A DNA stretch of 64,000 nt from the NCBI RefSeq assembly GCF_030272615.1, contig NC_081408.1:339668793-339732792 (forward strand). The letters are read 5' to 3'. Shown one piece after another: positions 33,402-44,501 of the stretch (position 1 is the stretch's first letter; every line of letters begins with the position of its first letter). The notes under the pieces are model-generated. The model ran no database searches, was not told the DNA's origin, and was given only the letters and a program-made list of their open reading frames with translations. A program made the position numbers and the translations under genes. This DNA is from Cryptomeria japonica. Taxonomy: Eukaryota > Streptophyta > Pinopsida > Cupressales > Cupressaceae.

Positions 33402-35640
33402 ACACTCTTTTCACTTTTACAACACAACACACACATCAAGGGGCCCTAAAAACCCCTCTTACATAAATTATCCTAGGTGAGGCACTGGTTGTGGATCAGA
33501 AGCCACATGAAAAAATTACACTTTGGCCAAGAGAACTTATACCAAACTTGCTTCCACCAAGGGAATTGAATGCCCCCAAAAGTCTGCCGCACCAGCTCAA
33601 CATAGCTAGTAGAAATAGAAAACTTTCCAGACAGATCATTACTTGCCCAAGCCAAAACACCATTCCCTTCCAAGGTGGTGCACTCACAAGAATCAAGCAT
33701 TTGAGCCAACTCTTTTCTATCTTCTGCAAAACCTCCAAGCGGCCATTCAGAAGGATTTTTCCAATGAAAACGAGCCACCAACCCTCCATTATGAGTCATC
33801 TTATAATGATCAATAGTAAACATATCAGAAAGGGACTGAAGATGAGGATGAGTAGAAAGGATAGGAGGATGACCATCCTAGGAGTCCAGCCAAAAAAGAG
33901 CTTGAGACCCTGTATGACAGATCCAAAAGAGCCCATTCTTAACTAACTAAGCCCCCAACTTTAAAGTACTCTAGATCATAGAACCACGACCCTCCATCGA
34001 AAAGAGAGGAACATCAAACATTAACATTCGGAAGATACTTATGGGTGAGAATATGAGCCCAAAGCTGATTCTGACTTGTGAACCAGTGCCAATATAGCTT
34101 AGCAACAAGAGCTTGCCCATTTAAAATAGCAGAACGTAAACCAAGTCCACCCTCATTCTAAGGCCTGCACATAGTGTCCCACTTAACAAGGCTCCATTTA
34201 GCAGTTGACAAAGTCCCACTCCACATAAATTGCCAAAAGAGGGTATCAAATTCCTTAAGGAAATACATTGGAGCAGCTTGAACAAAACATCTATAAATAG
34301 GCAAAGCTTGAATAACAGATTTTAAAAGTCAATCTGGCAGCAGTAGATAGCCATCGGTGAGTCCAATGATTAACCTTCTGATGAAACTTGTCAAGAAGAA
34401 TCTACCAAGAAGACCTGGGGTATCTTCAAACAGTAAGAGGAATACCCAAATAAACAAAGGGAAGAGACCCAACCTGAAACCACAGACTATCAGCAATCTG
34501 CCTCTGAATGGCCTAAGGAGTATTAAAGAAGAAGATGGAAGATTTATGCTCATTGAATTTATGACCAAAAGCAGCAAGGTAAATATCCAAGGCATGTCGA
34601 AAATATTCAGCTTCCCCAATACGCGCCAAACCCATAAGAGTAGTATCATCTACAAATTGGAGATGTGAGATCTGTGGCAAGCCATTGCCCCATTGGCAAC
34701 CATGAATAAGACCCTGAGAAGCACGAAACTTAAGAAAATGATCCAGACCCTCAGCCATAATAATGAACACGTAAGGTGAAAGAGGATCTCCTTGACGAAG
34801 ACTACGGGTAACCCCAAAAGGATTCGAAGGTTCACCATTCATAATAACTGAGAAAGACGAAGAAGTAACACAACTCATAGTCTAATTCACCCACTATATG
34901 CTAAAACCAAAGGCTAAAAGAATTTTCTGAAGAAAACTCCACTTAACTCTATCATATGCTTTGGCCATATCCAATTTGATGAACATAGCACACTCCTTTG
35001 AGGTCTCCATAGAGTGAATAACCTTAGAAGTCACCACCACCCCATCCACAATTTGTTTACTAGCCACAAAACCCCCTTGTTCCTCAAATATCACAAGAGG
35101 AAGACAATTTTTGAGCCTCTCTGCAATCAGCTTAGTGATAATCTTATATACCACATTACAGAAAGGAATCGGGCGAAAAAACTCAAGTTTATTAGCACCA
35201 TTCTTTTTTGGAATGAGAATCAAGAAAGTAGAATTCAAAGCTCGGAGCATCTGCTTACAACGAAGAGATTCCCGAACTACCTCCAATAAATCCATATTAA
35301 TAATATCCCAAAACTCTTGAAAGAATTCAACAAGAAAACCATCTAGGCTTGGAGCCTTACCTTTGTTCATTCCAAACACAACATCCTCTAACTAAGGCAA
35401 TGAAATCAGACGAGCATCGGTCACTAGAGAGGGAATACAGGAGAGAATCAAATGCTCCTCATCCACAGTAGGTAGGAAATCTTTAGTAAAAAGATTAGAG
35501 TAGTAATGACGAGCCTCCTGAGACATAGCTGGCAAAGACGAAATCTGAAGCCCTTCCGAGGTAACCAGAGAGGAAATATGTTCTTTTTCATTTTGAATTC
35601 TTTGCTTCTCTTAAACAGTTTGACAGTCTTTACCATTAGA
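33402..35640 (-). pseudogene. LINE 1, 5' part: RT and zinc-finger linker
   Basis: Minus-strand reading from 35640 downward gives ARHYYSNLF, then KGKAPSLDGFLVEFF, LILIPKKNGANKLEFFRPI, EEQGGFVASKQIVDG, IKLDMAKAYDRVKWSFL (35379-34894), SLRQGDPLSPYVFIIMAEG and the catalytic FVDD (34878-34513). The zf-RVT region follows (33823-33473, FPWWKQVWYKFSWPKCNFF) and a CVLC motif just before the CACTA insertion. The endonuclease domain is absent, so it is 5' truncated. Several stops and frameshifts. Confidence 0.85.
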
Positions 35641-37894
35641 TGCTCACTTCCATGCTTTCATCGCACTATATTTGGACCAATCTCTTTCATAGACTGCAAT
35701 AATACATCCTTTTGCTATGGATGTTTCCCTTTAATTAGTGAACTATTGTGGCTTCTCTTTTCTTTGTATTTTGAATAAACTCCAAGCAACCTTTGTGATT
35801 GCTACTCTTAAAGCGCTTTCCATTTGTATGGACTTAGCTCTGCCTTCCTTTAACAGTGATGGAACTATGAACACCCTTCAATCTGTGATTTGAGAAGAGT
35901 ATTTAACTTATGAATTCTCTGGCATTACCATAGCTTTCCAATAATTTCCAAGGCCTTAATTCAAAGACAGAGGGTAATTTGTAATACTACAAATTTGTGA
36001 CATTGATCATCAACAGTCTTATGGAGCTGCTGCAAGGCTTGGTGGTAGTATCCTATGAATGTGTTTTCCTTTATTCTCCATACTTCTAGGTGACTGAGAT
36101 ATGCCTTGTAACAGTGAATGGATTCTTTGATAACCTTTCACCATTATACTTTAACACTCCAAATCTACTAATTGTCTTCAGGTGTAGGGTTGCAAACTCT
36201 GACATTTTCCAGCTCGATTCGTCATACACCGTGATTGTGTTTGAAGGCCTCTCTCATGCCTCTCTTTAGGTCTGAAACTTTTCTTCACTAATTCAAATAA
36301 TGGTGACTACACTTTTACTCATTGATCAGAATACTAATAGACCTCCTTTATTTTTCTAAAACCGTCATACTTGATCGTTCTTTCACTGCATTTGTCCTCT
36401 GGTAAAGGTGCAAGACTTATTGTACTCCTTGAAGGCTTCTATCTTCATTGACGAAGATTCTCTATCTTTCATGAAGCCTTTTACATGTTGTTATCATATT
36501 CTCTGTTTTGTGCATCTTAACACTGTCTTTCTTGTGCCTTTGACAGTGAATGTTGCTCTTATGCTCTATGGTAGAGATTCTTGTATTTGTGACTGTAATT
36601 TGGTGCTTGCAATTTATTAATCATGTCAGATGGATAAGGTATTGAGCCTTGAATGCTTGAGTTTGTCGTTAATTGGCATCTTTAAATCAAATGCTACCTT
36701 CTACACATTGATTAGGTTGTTCTTAGACCTCTGTCTTATCTTTCACAAACTGTTATGATGGTCTTCTTGTGTATTTGTCCTTTCATGGGACTGTTGTATC
36801 TTATCATTGATTCTTGTGAATACCCTACCAATACTTCAGATGCCACTGTCTTTGATCATTTTGCTATGCCCAGTGTATAGTGATTTCTCTTGAATTCTTT
36901 TATCTCTTATCATCACATGACATCGACAATAATAACATAAAGCTTTTGAACAAGTTCATTAATAACTGGATTGTTTCTTTGATTCTTTATGGTAGAGAAA
37001 GCTTCATATTGGCATGAAGAATCTTGTAGAATTTTTGCTATTCTTGTAGGGCTCTTCTTTAACCTCTTATGTTTCAGACTGTGTTCTTTCTCTTTAGATA
37101 TTGTCTTTACAAAAGTGTTATCTAGAACATTTCATGAAAAAGTAATCTAATTCTTCCCTAAGAGATTCAGATGTAAATAGAGCATCATTAGATTTGATTG
37201 GTAGAGAATATCTCTGTTATCATCAACCAAGCCACTTTTTCCTCTCTACATTCTGTATTTACTCACACACAATCCTTAAATGGATATTACGTGGCGTACA
37301 ATGGAAAAGTCATTGAGGTATTCTATCTTGCTTAGAAATAATCTTTTAGTGTTCTAACTTCTAGTAACCCTTGTTGAAAATTAATAAATCCTCTAAGAAT
37401 AATCAACAGCCTTCACGTTAAATGTTTCTCCCCCTTGCAATCATTATCATGACATTGAAAGATCCTTAGAAGAAAATAGTTTTGGATTAGGCATAAAATA
37501 CTACCTCATTGTAAAAGGATCTATTGTTAACTCTTCTTTTAAAGAAACTTCAACTGCTGCGAAAAAACCTTGTGAGGGCTCATAGTGTACATCTTTGCAT
37601 GATGGAGCTCAACACCTCTCTTGATCTGCTACTTCACTATTACTTTCAACACTATAAACTCCTTGTAGACTTTTGCACGTGTTACTATGGATGGTCCTTC
37701 TTCTACTGCATTAATGAATCCATGAAACACGACACCTTTTCCTGAGCTCTCTTTCCTTGATTTGTTGTTTTTCTTTGAGTGAAAGAAGCTGCTCTTGGCG
37801 GCCATGACCGTAAAAGCATTAAGTAGTTTAAATTTAGGAGGGAAGTTCTTAATATTCTTATTCTTGTTTATAGTTGGAGTATCAGATTACTTAG
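35641..37894. other. Unassigned pyrimidine-rich sequence
   Basis: About 2.2 kb without coding signature. Its composition (many CTTTGA, CACTG, TCTTGTG words) resembles 6350-7000, so both may derive from the same unrecognised repeat; no alignment was possible here. Confidence 0.3.
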
Positions 37895-38100
37895 ATCCTT
37901 TATTTTTCATAAAGATAAATGGGTTTTACATGAACCCAAAACCAAAAGTTTTATAACAGTCGATCATTAGCCAAACAAACATGAACGAACATCAAAATAG
38001 GGGAGCAGCCCCGAGCAGTCACGAATACAAAGGAAACACAAACTAACAAGACAAAACAAAAGAAAAAACTCTCAATTAAGAGAGAGCACCAAATCCTTGT
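37895..38100 (-). repeat. Possible LINE 3' end
   Basis: Minus strand reads like a plant LINE 3' UTR (GTTCATGTAAAACCCATTT, then ATAAAG). A similar AAGAGAGAGCACC-like stretch occurs near 48770. Weak call from style only. Confidence 0.25.
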
Positions 38101-39250
38101 TCTTTTGGATGGAAATCTTGTTGATTTCCTTCAGCTCCTCCATAATAAATCTGGATCCTCTGTTGTTTTGATCTATATTTTATATATTTTTTCCTTTGTT
38201 TTATACCCATGTCAATGTCCATGTATCCCATCAGACTATCTTTCTCTTTACTGTCTGACCTTCATTCACATTGGCTGCTGCAACTTGAACAACTATGTCT
38301 CGAAGACTATCTTGGATCATCTTCATACTACTGGCCACTTAAAAATAGTTTTATATTTTTGTTCGCTTATAAATTTGGTTATATTTGTTGATGGAGGCTC
38401 ACTAATTTCAAAATGAATCTTCAAAGGAGGACCTAAAATATGCTTTACTACATGGTTCCCAAAGCCTTCGACAACATATGCTAGATTGAGGGGAGAAAAT
38501 AGTCACTGGTCATGAATCTGAGGTAAGTTCTTTATAATATTATGACATATAATACTTTAATTAGAGGTATTAAGTTATTCTAATAAGTTAAATTGTGTTG
38601 TGTATGGGAAGCCCAACAATCAAACTCATTAGATAGTGTAGTATGTAGAGGAGCTACAGGAACAAGATGAATTGTTTGTTGCACAAAATGATTCCATCAT
38701 CATTCCTGAACCCCGACAGGAAACCATCCTTGAATTTCAATAAGTGGGAGACAAGAATAATGACGAGGGTGTTCAATGTGATGAACAATCCACACCCACA
38801 ATTAGAATAGTGTCTCGTAGAAAGAGGATACAAAGGAAAAGGATGGATAGAAACAACTGAACAAAAGACATATTTGCTTTCTATCATTGTTCATTTTTCA
38901 TTGCAATTATAAACCTATTTGTATCATCATACTTGTTTAATGCATACTCGTCAATTTATTCAGTCTCAAGCTCTTCCTTAAGAACATGAGTTGTTGGTTG
39001 TTTCTTAAATAATTATCAATTTTGCTTAGGAAAACAAGCCCGTTTTCTTGGATGAAGTTAGTTTGTTCAGGTATTTTGTTCAGTGTTTTGTAAGAAATCA
39101 AATATAATTAATTTTAATATTGTATTTCTATTTGGAAACATTTTGGTTCAAAACTACATAAAAAATATTTAAAACAAATTATTTCTTTTTTTAATACATT
39201 TTGGTTGAAAACTACACAACAAATATTTAAAATAAATTGTGAATTTTTTT
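38101..39250 (+). other. Unassigned, possible CACTA gene remnant
   Basis: A plus-strand frame at about 38640-38860 codes for glutamate/glutamine-rich then arginine/lysine-rich residues (EELQEQDELFVAQND ... RKRIQRKRMDRNN) before a TGA. It lies inside the sequence leading to the CACTA-like end at 39605, so it could be the last exon of that element. No domain recognised. Confidence 0.3.
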
Positions 39251-39265
39251 AATACACTTTTTAAC

Positions 39266-39605
39266 ATTGTCTCTAGAGAGACAATAGTTGAGATCTTAAG
39301 ACATATTGCCTCTCAAGAGATAATATGATTTTAATCCCAACTATTGTCTCTCTAGAGACAATATGTCTTTAAATCCCAACTTCTGTCTCTAAAGATACAA
39401 ATGTGAAATTGTCTATACAAAGACAAAATTTTTTTTTGTTTTATATTGTCTTTATAGAGACAATTTTTGAAAAGGATAATTTGAGACTGTCAGTTAAAGA
39501 CAATATTTAAGACAATACACAAATTTTGTTTTTGTCTCAAGTCAAGACAATTTGCTCTCATATCATCTTAAATATTGTCTTAAAACACCCCCTTATGTAG
39601 CAGTG
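39266..39605 (+). repeat. CACTA-type terminus with palindromic sub-terminal repeats
   Basis: At least five short inverted repeats built from ATTGTCTCT and AGAGACAAT occur between 39266 and 39545, the clearest being ATTGTCTCTAGAGAGACAAT at 39266-39285. The end reads GCAGTG at 39605. Its complement (CACTGCTACATAAGGGGG) matches the end at 5852. Left end not found. Confidence 0.6.
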
Positions 39606-40070
39606 CATAGTCTTTGGATGGTATTAAAAAAATTGGTTTCAAGACCTAGCCCTGTAAAAGCATTAGGAAATCATTGAAATGACAAGAGTCTACAGAGTAG
39701 AAAAGTAGGCAAAAAAGTAGTAACTAGAAAAAAACCACAATCAAGAAGCTTGTAGAAATCCAAATCCCCTCCAGCTATTGCATATCACAGTGGTATGGAA
39801 AACATGAAAAAATTTCATAAACACATGCATTTATACTTTTAGTGTTGAGCCTAAATAAACCACTGAACGTATTCGTTACAAATCATGTGCCTTTCAGAAT
39901 TGCAAAAATTGGTATTTTCCTATTGATTCTACAATATAACGTTCTATACAAAACATAAATCTTTAAGAATTTAAAAAATTGGTATTTTACCACAGATTCT
40001 AAAATATAAAGTTCCATACATTGTATGGTGTCAACTTGAAAATAGTGTGTTTGTACAATTTTTTCTATAT
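39606..40070. other. Unassigned AT-rich sequence
   Basis: AT-rich and without ORFs. A short direct repeat near 39895-40020 (TTGGTATTTTCCTA / TTGGTATTTTACCA contexts) is the only pattern seen. Confidence 0.35.
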
Positions 40071-41378
40071 TGTTGGCATGTTAATTTTCCCACATGCTTG
40101 TGATTAACTGTAGTTCATTGCATGAGATAAAAATTGAATATTGGTAATTTCTTCCACCTACATGAGAAGAATTCTAGTTTGTAAGAGCTAAAGTAAGAGC
40201 TCTAAAAATATAACCTACATCAAGATTTTGACTAAATGTTTGATTTTTTATTTTTAGTTGGAATTCATGTGCCAAAGACATCTATATAAAGAGGTAGATT
40301 GTAATTAAATCTTTGTCTTTGATCATTCGATCATTGATCCTTGATCATGCGATTTTTCTGAAAGCAGGAGAAATTATTTTAAACCACCGTATTGCAATCG
40401 TATGAGGAAGTCACATCCAAGTCCTAGAAAACTGCTTGAAGGAGTTAAAAGTCAAGAATTTGTAGTCTACACAAAGATCATTCAATGATGGATTGTGGTA
40501 AGCGTTGAGATCGTTGAAGTCAGATGGAGATAAAATTATTCTTTGTGTTAAATCGATTAGTGGTTGAAATTAGGGGGGAGATTGTTAGCATGTTAATTTT
40601 TCCACATGCATATGAATAACTGTAGTTTGAACTGTAGTTCATTGCATGAGATAAAAATAAAATATTAGTAATTTATTTCATCTGCATGAGAAGAAATATA
40701 GTTTGTAAGAGCTAAATTAAGAGCTCTAAAACTAGAATTTACATCAAGATTTTAACTACATGTTTGACTTTTTATTTTTAGTTGGCATTCATGTGCCAAA
40801 GACCTCTATATAAAGAGGTAGATTATAATGAAATATTTATCTTTGATCATTTGATCATTAATCCTTGATCACGCGATCAAGAAGTGTTTTGTATTCAGCT
40901 TTTGAATGAGTATAAAGTTTTATATGCTTTTTGAAGCAATTTTGTGTTTATTGCTATGTAGCAATTTGTGTCTACTTATTAGGAGAGAAGCCTTCTATGA
41001 GAAGATCACAAGTTTTGTGAAAGCAGGAGAAATTATTTTAAGCCATCGTAATGCAATCGTATGAGGAAGTCACATCCAAGTCTTAGAAAAAGGCTTGTAG
41101 GAGTTAAGAGTGAAGAATTTTTAGTCTACACGGAGATCGCTGGATGATGGATCATGGTAAGAGTTGAGCTCGTTGAAGTCAGATGAAGATAAAATTGTTG
41201 TTTGTCTTATATCAATTAGTGGTTGAAATTAAGAGAGAGAATGTTGGCATGTTAAGTTTCCCACATGCATGTGATTAACAGTAGTTTGAATTGCAGTTCA
41301 TTGCATGAAATAAAAATAAAATATTATTAATTTCTTTCACCTACATGAGAAGAACTCTAATTTGTAAGAGATCTAAAT
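40071..41378 (+). mobile_element. Chain of copia-type LTR units (TRIM-like)
   Basis: Three starts of the type TGTTGGCATGTTAA occur at 40071, 40583 and 41242. Before the second and third lie purine tracts (TTAGGGGGGAGAT, about 40570; TTAAGAGAGAGAA, about 41229), as at copia 3' LTRs. Unit 1 (512 bp) lacks about 150 bp present in unit 2 (659 bp), and unit 3 stops after about 136 bp. A TATA-like CTATATAAAGAGG lies in the first two. No coding region. The arrangement fits repeated LTR-LTR recombination between short non-autonomous elements. Confidence 0.7.
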
Positions 41379-44300
41379 TTTTTCGTAACCTATCTATACC
41401 ATGGATGGGTTAATGCTAAATTTACTGAGTGTAACATTATAGTAACCGAATCCTATGCGGTTTTATCTAAATTGTGTTGGATTTGCGTTTTCTGATTCAT
41501 TGAATTGGACTAAACCGACCATACATTTTATTTTATGAGTCCACTCTATGGAGATCTGTTTTACAACCAACTTATCTGCTCAGCCGCGCAATTTAGATTT
41601 ATGCTCTTCTTTACTATACTATCAATTTATGGGCGTATTTGCCATACAATGGCTTTGTTCTTCTGTGGTGATATTATTTTATAGTAATGAATAATAAAAG
41701 AATAAAGTGTGTCTATTTAACACATAATATTTTGGATTTTGTTTTAAAAGTGTTCAACTATTATTTCAGAGATAAATATTTGGGTGATAATGACATTGAG
41801 AATATTTGAAGTTTTTAAATGATGTTTTGAGGGAATTCATAAATACATGTTTCCACATGTATCTAAAATGATATTTTGAAGGATAAGCAACTCACATGCA
41901 ACATAAAGAAATACAAATTTGAAAAAAAATAATTGACATATTTGGGTCAGGTAATTACAGGTGAGTTAAAAGTAGATCCGAAAGAAATGGAGACTATCAC
42001 AAATTGATCAATACCAAAAAAATGAGGATTTCTGTCAGCGCCATTCAACATATGCACAAGTTATTTTGAAATTTTCTTCTATCACTATTCCTTTAAACTC
42101 AATTGCAGCCAAGTGTATGAATGCCACAAAGACAAGAAGTTTCATAAGCATAGTCCAATATATGCAAGTTTATTCTGACTTTCTCTACTATTGGGTAAGA
42201 ATTTTTGAAGAGGTAAGGTATTTGTCATTTGTCATTTGGATTGTTGAAGGATGAGATTTGCCATGCTTTGATGTTAGCTCTACCTAACTTGTAGTTGGCC
42301 TTTGACACTTAGAATGATGCTAGCAATATATGTCATGGGTATTGTCACACTACAACGAAATGGAAATTGAATCCTTTTATGGTCTACAATGTCAGGTAGC
42401 TTGATTTGACTGTGCAGATGGTTTATATCATATGTGACTACCTTGCACTGTTATTTTTGCAAGAGGCATCTTATTATGTAACAATTACTAGCAGTACATA
42501 CCTTACCCTTATCTTTAGAGGATTCAGATTTGTGACCTTTATTTCAAGAGCACATGTTATTCACTAGTAGACCAACTCGAATGTACCTATTTGTTATCAT
42601 TGATAAGTTTTCACTTAAACAGTAATGAGATATTTTTAGTTTATGATAAAGAATCATATGCATAAATTCAAGCTATCAAGAAAGTTAGAAACAATTTGCT
42701 TGAAAAAGAGCTGTTGTGTATATTGACTAGAAGATATTACAGTATTTGCAAGTACTAATATTATGGTAGTTATGTTCTCAAGGCCACCATTTCCTAAGCC
42801 CATATCAGCTTTCACTACAATGGCTCAACACGAGCCTTTCATAAAAGAGGCCTATGGTGCAGAATATGAACAAGACTAATGTTCTAAGAAGAAGTATAAT
42901 TATTACATAGGAAAGAAGTTGCTAATGACAAAGGTGACTTTTTAGAATTATGAATTAAATAATAAAAGAATACAAATTACTTTAAATTTTTCCAAAATAT
43001 ATGTTATGTACATTTAAAAAAAAATAATTATGAAACCATATTTTTTAAAATAACTTTAAAATATTTGAAATTGAGGAAGAGATCATGATAGAATAAAAGG
43101 CTGTGAATATATGCACCGTAATTTTAAAGACCTAAACCAATGTAAAACATTTTTTCATAAAACATAACATAAGCAGAGGCCAAATCATATATGTAAAACA
43201 TTTAGTTTAGATCATAAAGAGAAGGATACTATTTCTCAAATATTCAGTAGCCTATAATATCTAAAAATAGTTAAGAACAGTAATATGCAGTAATCAAACT
43301 ATGATAGTTAAGAACAGTAATATGCAGTAATCAAACTATGTTTGTAGTTATGGTATAACCATAGATCCTATTAAACAAATCCAAACTACAAGTTACCTCC
43401 ATGACTAGTTTATAGTTCTTGGATTGGTTTATATGCATTTAAACTTTCTTTGTGTTTCAAGTATAAGCGTTCTTTTTCAGAGAATGTTTTAGTTTCTCTT
43501 TCTTATGTAGATTGCTTTAATTTTATTCTTTTCCCTATCTTTTTATCTCAATAAATTGTTATTACATGTTTTTTTTAAAGTTATATTGAAATTTTAAGTT
43601 ATAATGGTAGGGCTATTACTTTTGGAAGAAGTGACCGGTAGATGTAAAACAAAAAAGGCTTACAATAAGAAACAAAATATTTGAGGCATGCCCTTAAAAT
43701 TTATCATCTCTATTGGTAGCTTTGTGGCTTTGGGTGTTAGGAGGACAACTCTAGCACTCGTGATGTACAAAGACTATGTCAAAATGTGAATCAAAGGGAG
43801 TTCTATCTTAAATGAGACACCTAAAGAGGTGTCCTATGTGAGATATTTTATGATTATTAGGCAAAATTTTGTAACATTGTTTAGGGGACTAAGATAATGA
43901 ATGTCCAATCTACTAGTTTAGATATCATTGTAGCAATGGTAATAAGTACAACTACTTCTAACCATCAATTAAACCGAATTGGTAGGTGGAACCAACAAAA
44001 GCATATAGATCAAATAGTCAAATAGATGTGACCCTAAAGGATCATAGGGTTATTTTCATAGCCAACACTATTGCTAGTCTTATTGTCATGTGGCTAGCCT
44101 TCTTACCATGTGGTCAACCTTTTACATTTGAGTTTGATCATAATGATTTTGTTTACTTAAAAGAAGGAATTTCCTTTACCTAGACCTTTGTGTGTCTTCT
44201 ATTCACGTGGAAATTGATTAAGAATAAAAAAAATAGAAATGAAAAAGGCATCATGTATTAGGAGCACATTCTTGATGGATAGGATCTCTTAGATGGTTAG

Positions 44301-44396
44301 GGAAATTTTCTTGATAAGGATAATCCTTCTCCTCCTATTAAAAATAGGGATTTGGTGAATTAGCAATGTGATGATTTGTTTTTACATTGTTTTTAA
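41379..44396. other. Unassigned AT-rich sequence
   Basis: About 3 kb with no coding signature. The only structure noted is a perfect 37-bp tandem duplication starting TAGTTAAGAACAG at 43268 and 43305. Confidence 0.4.
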
Positions 44397-44501
44397 TTCT
44401 AGCTTTGACTTTCGGATGTGGTTCCTTTACACTCAATTTTAGTCTAAACAATGTATTATATTTATTATTTAATATAATATTTATCACTTTTTATAACAAT
44501 A
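44397..44501 (+). repeat. Direct repeat flanking LINE 2, left copy
   Basis: It begins CTAGCTTTGACTTTCGGATG and is repeated with about five mismatches at 48048-48151. Confidence 0.8.
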
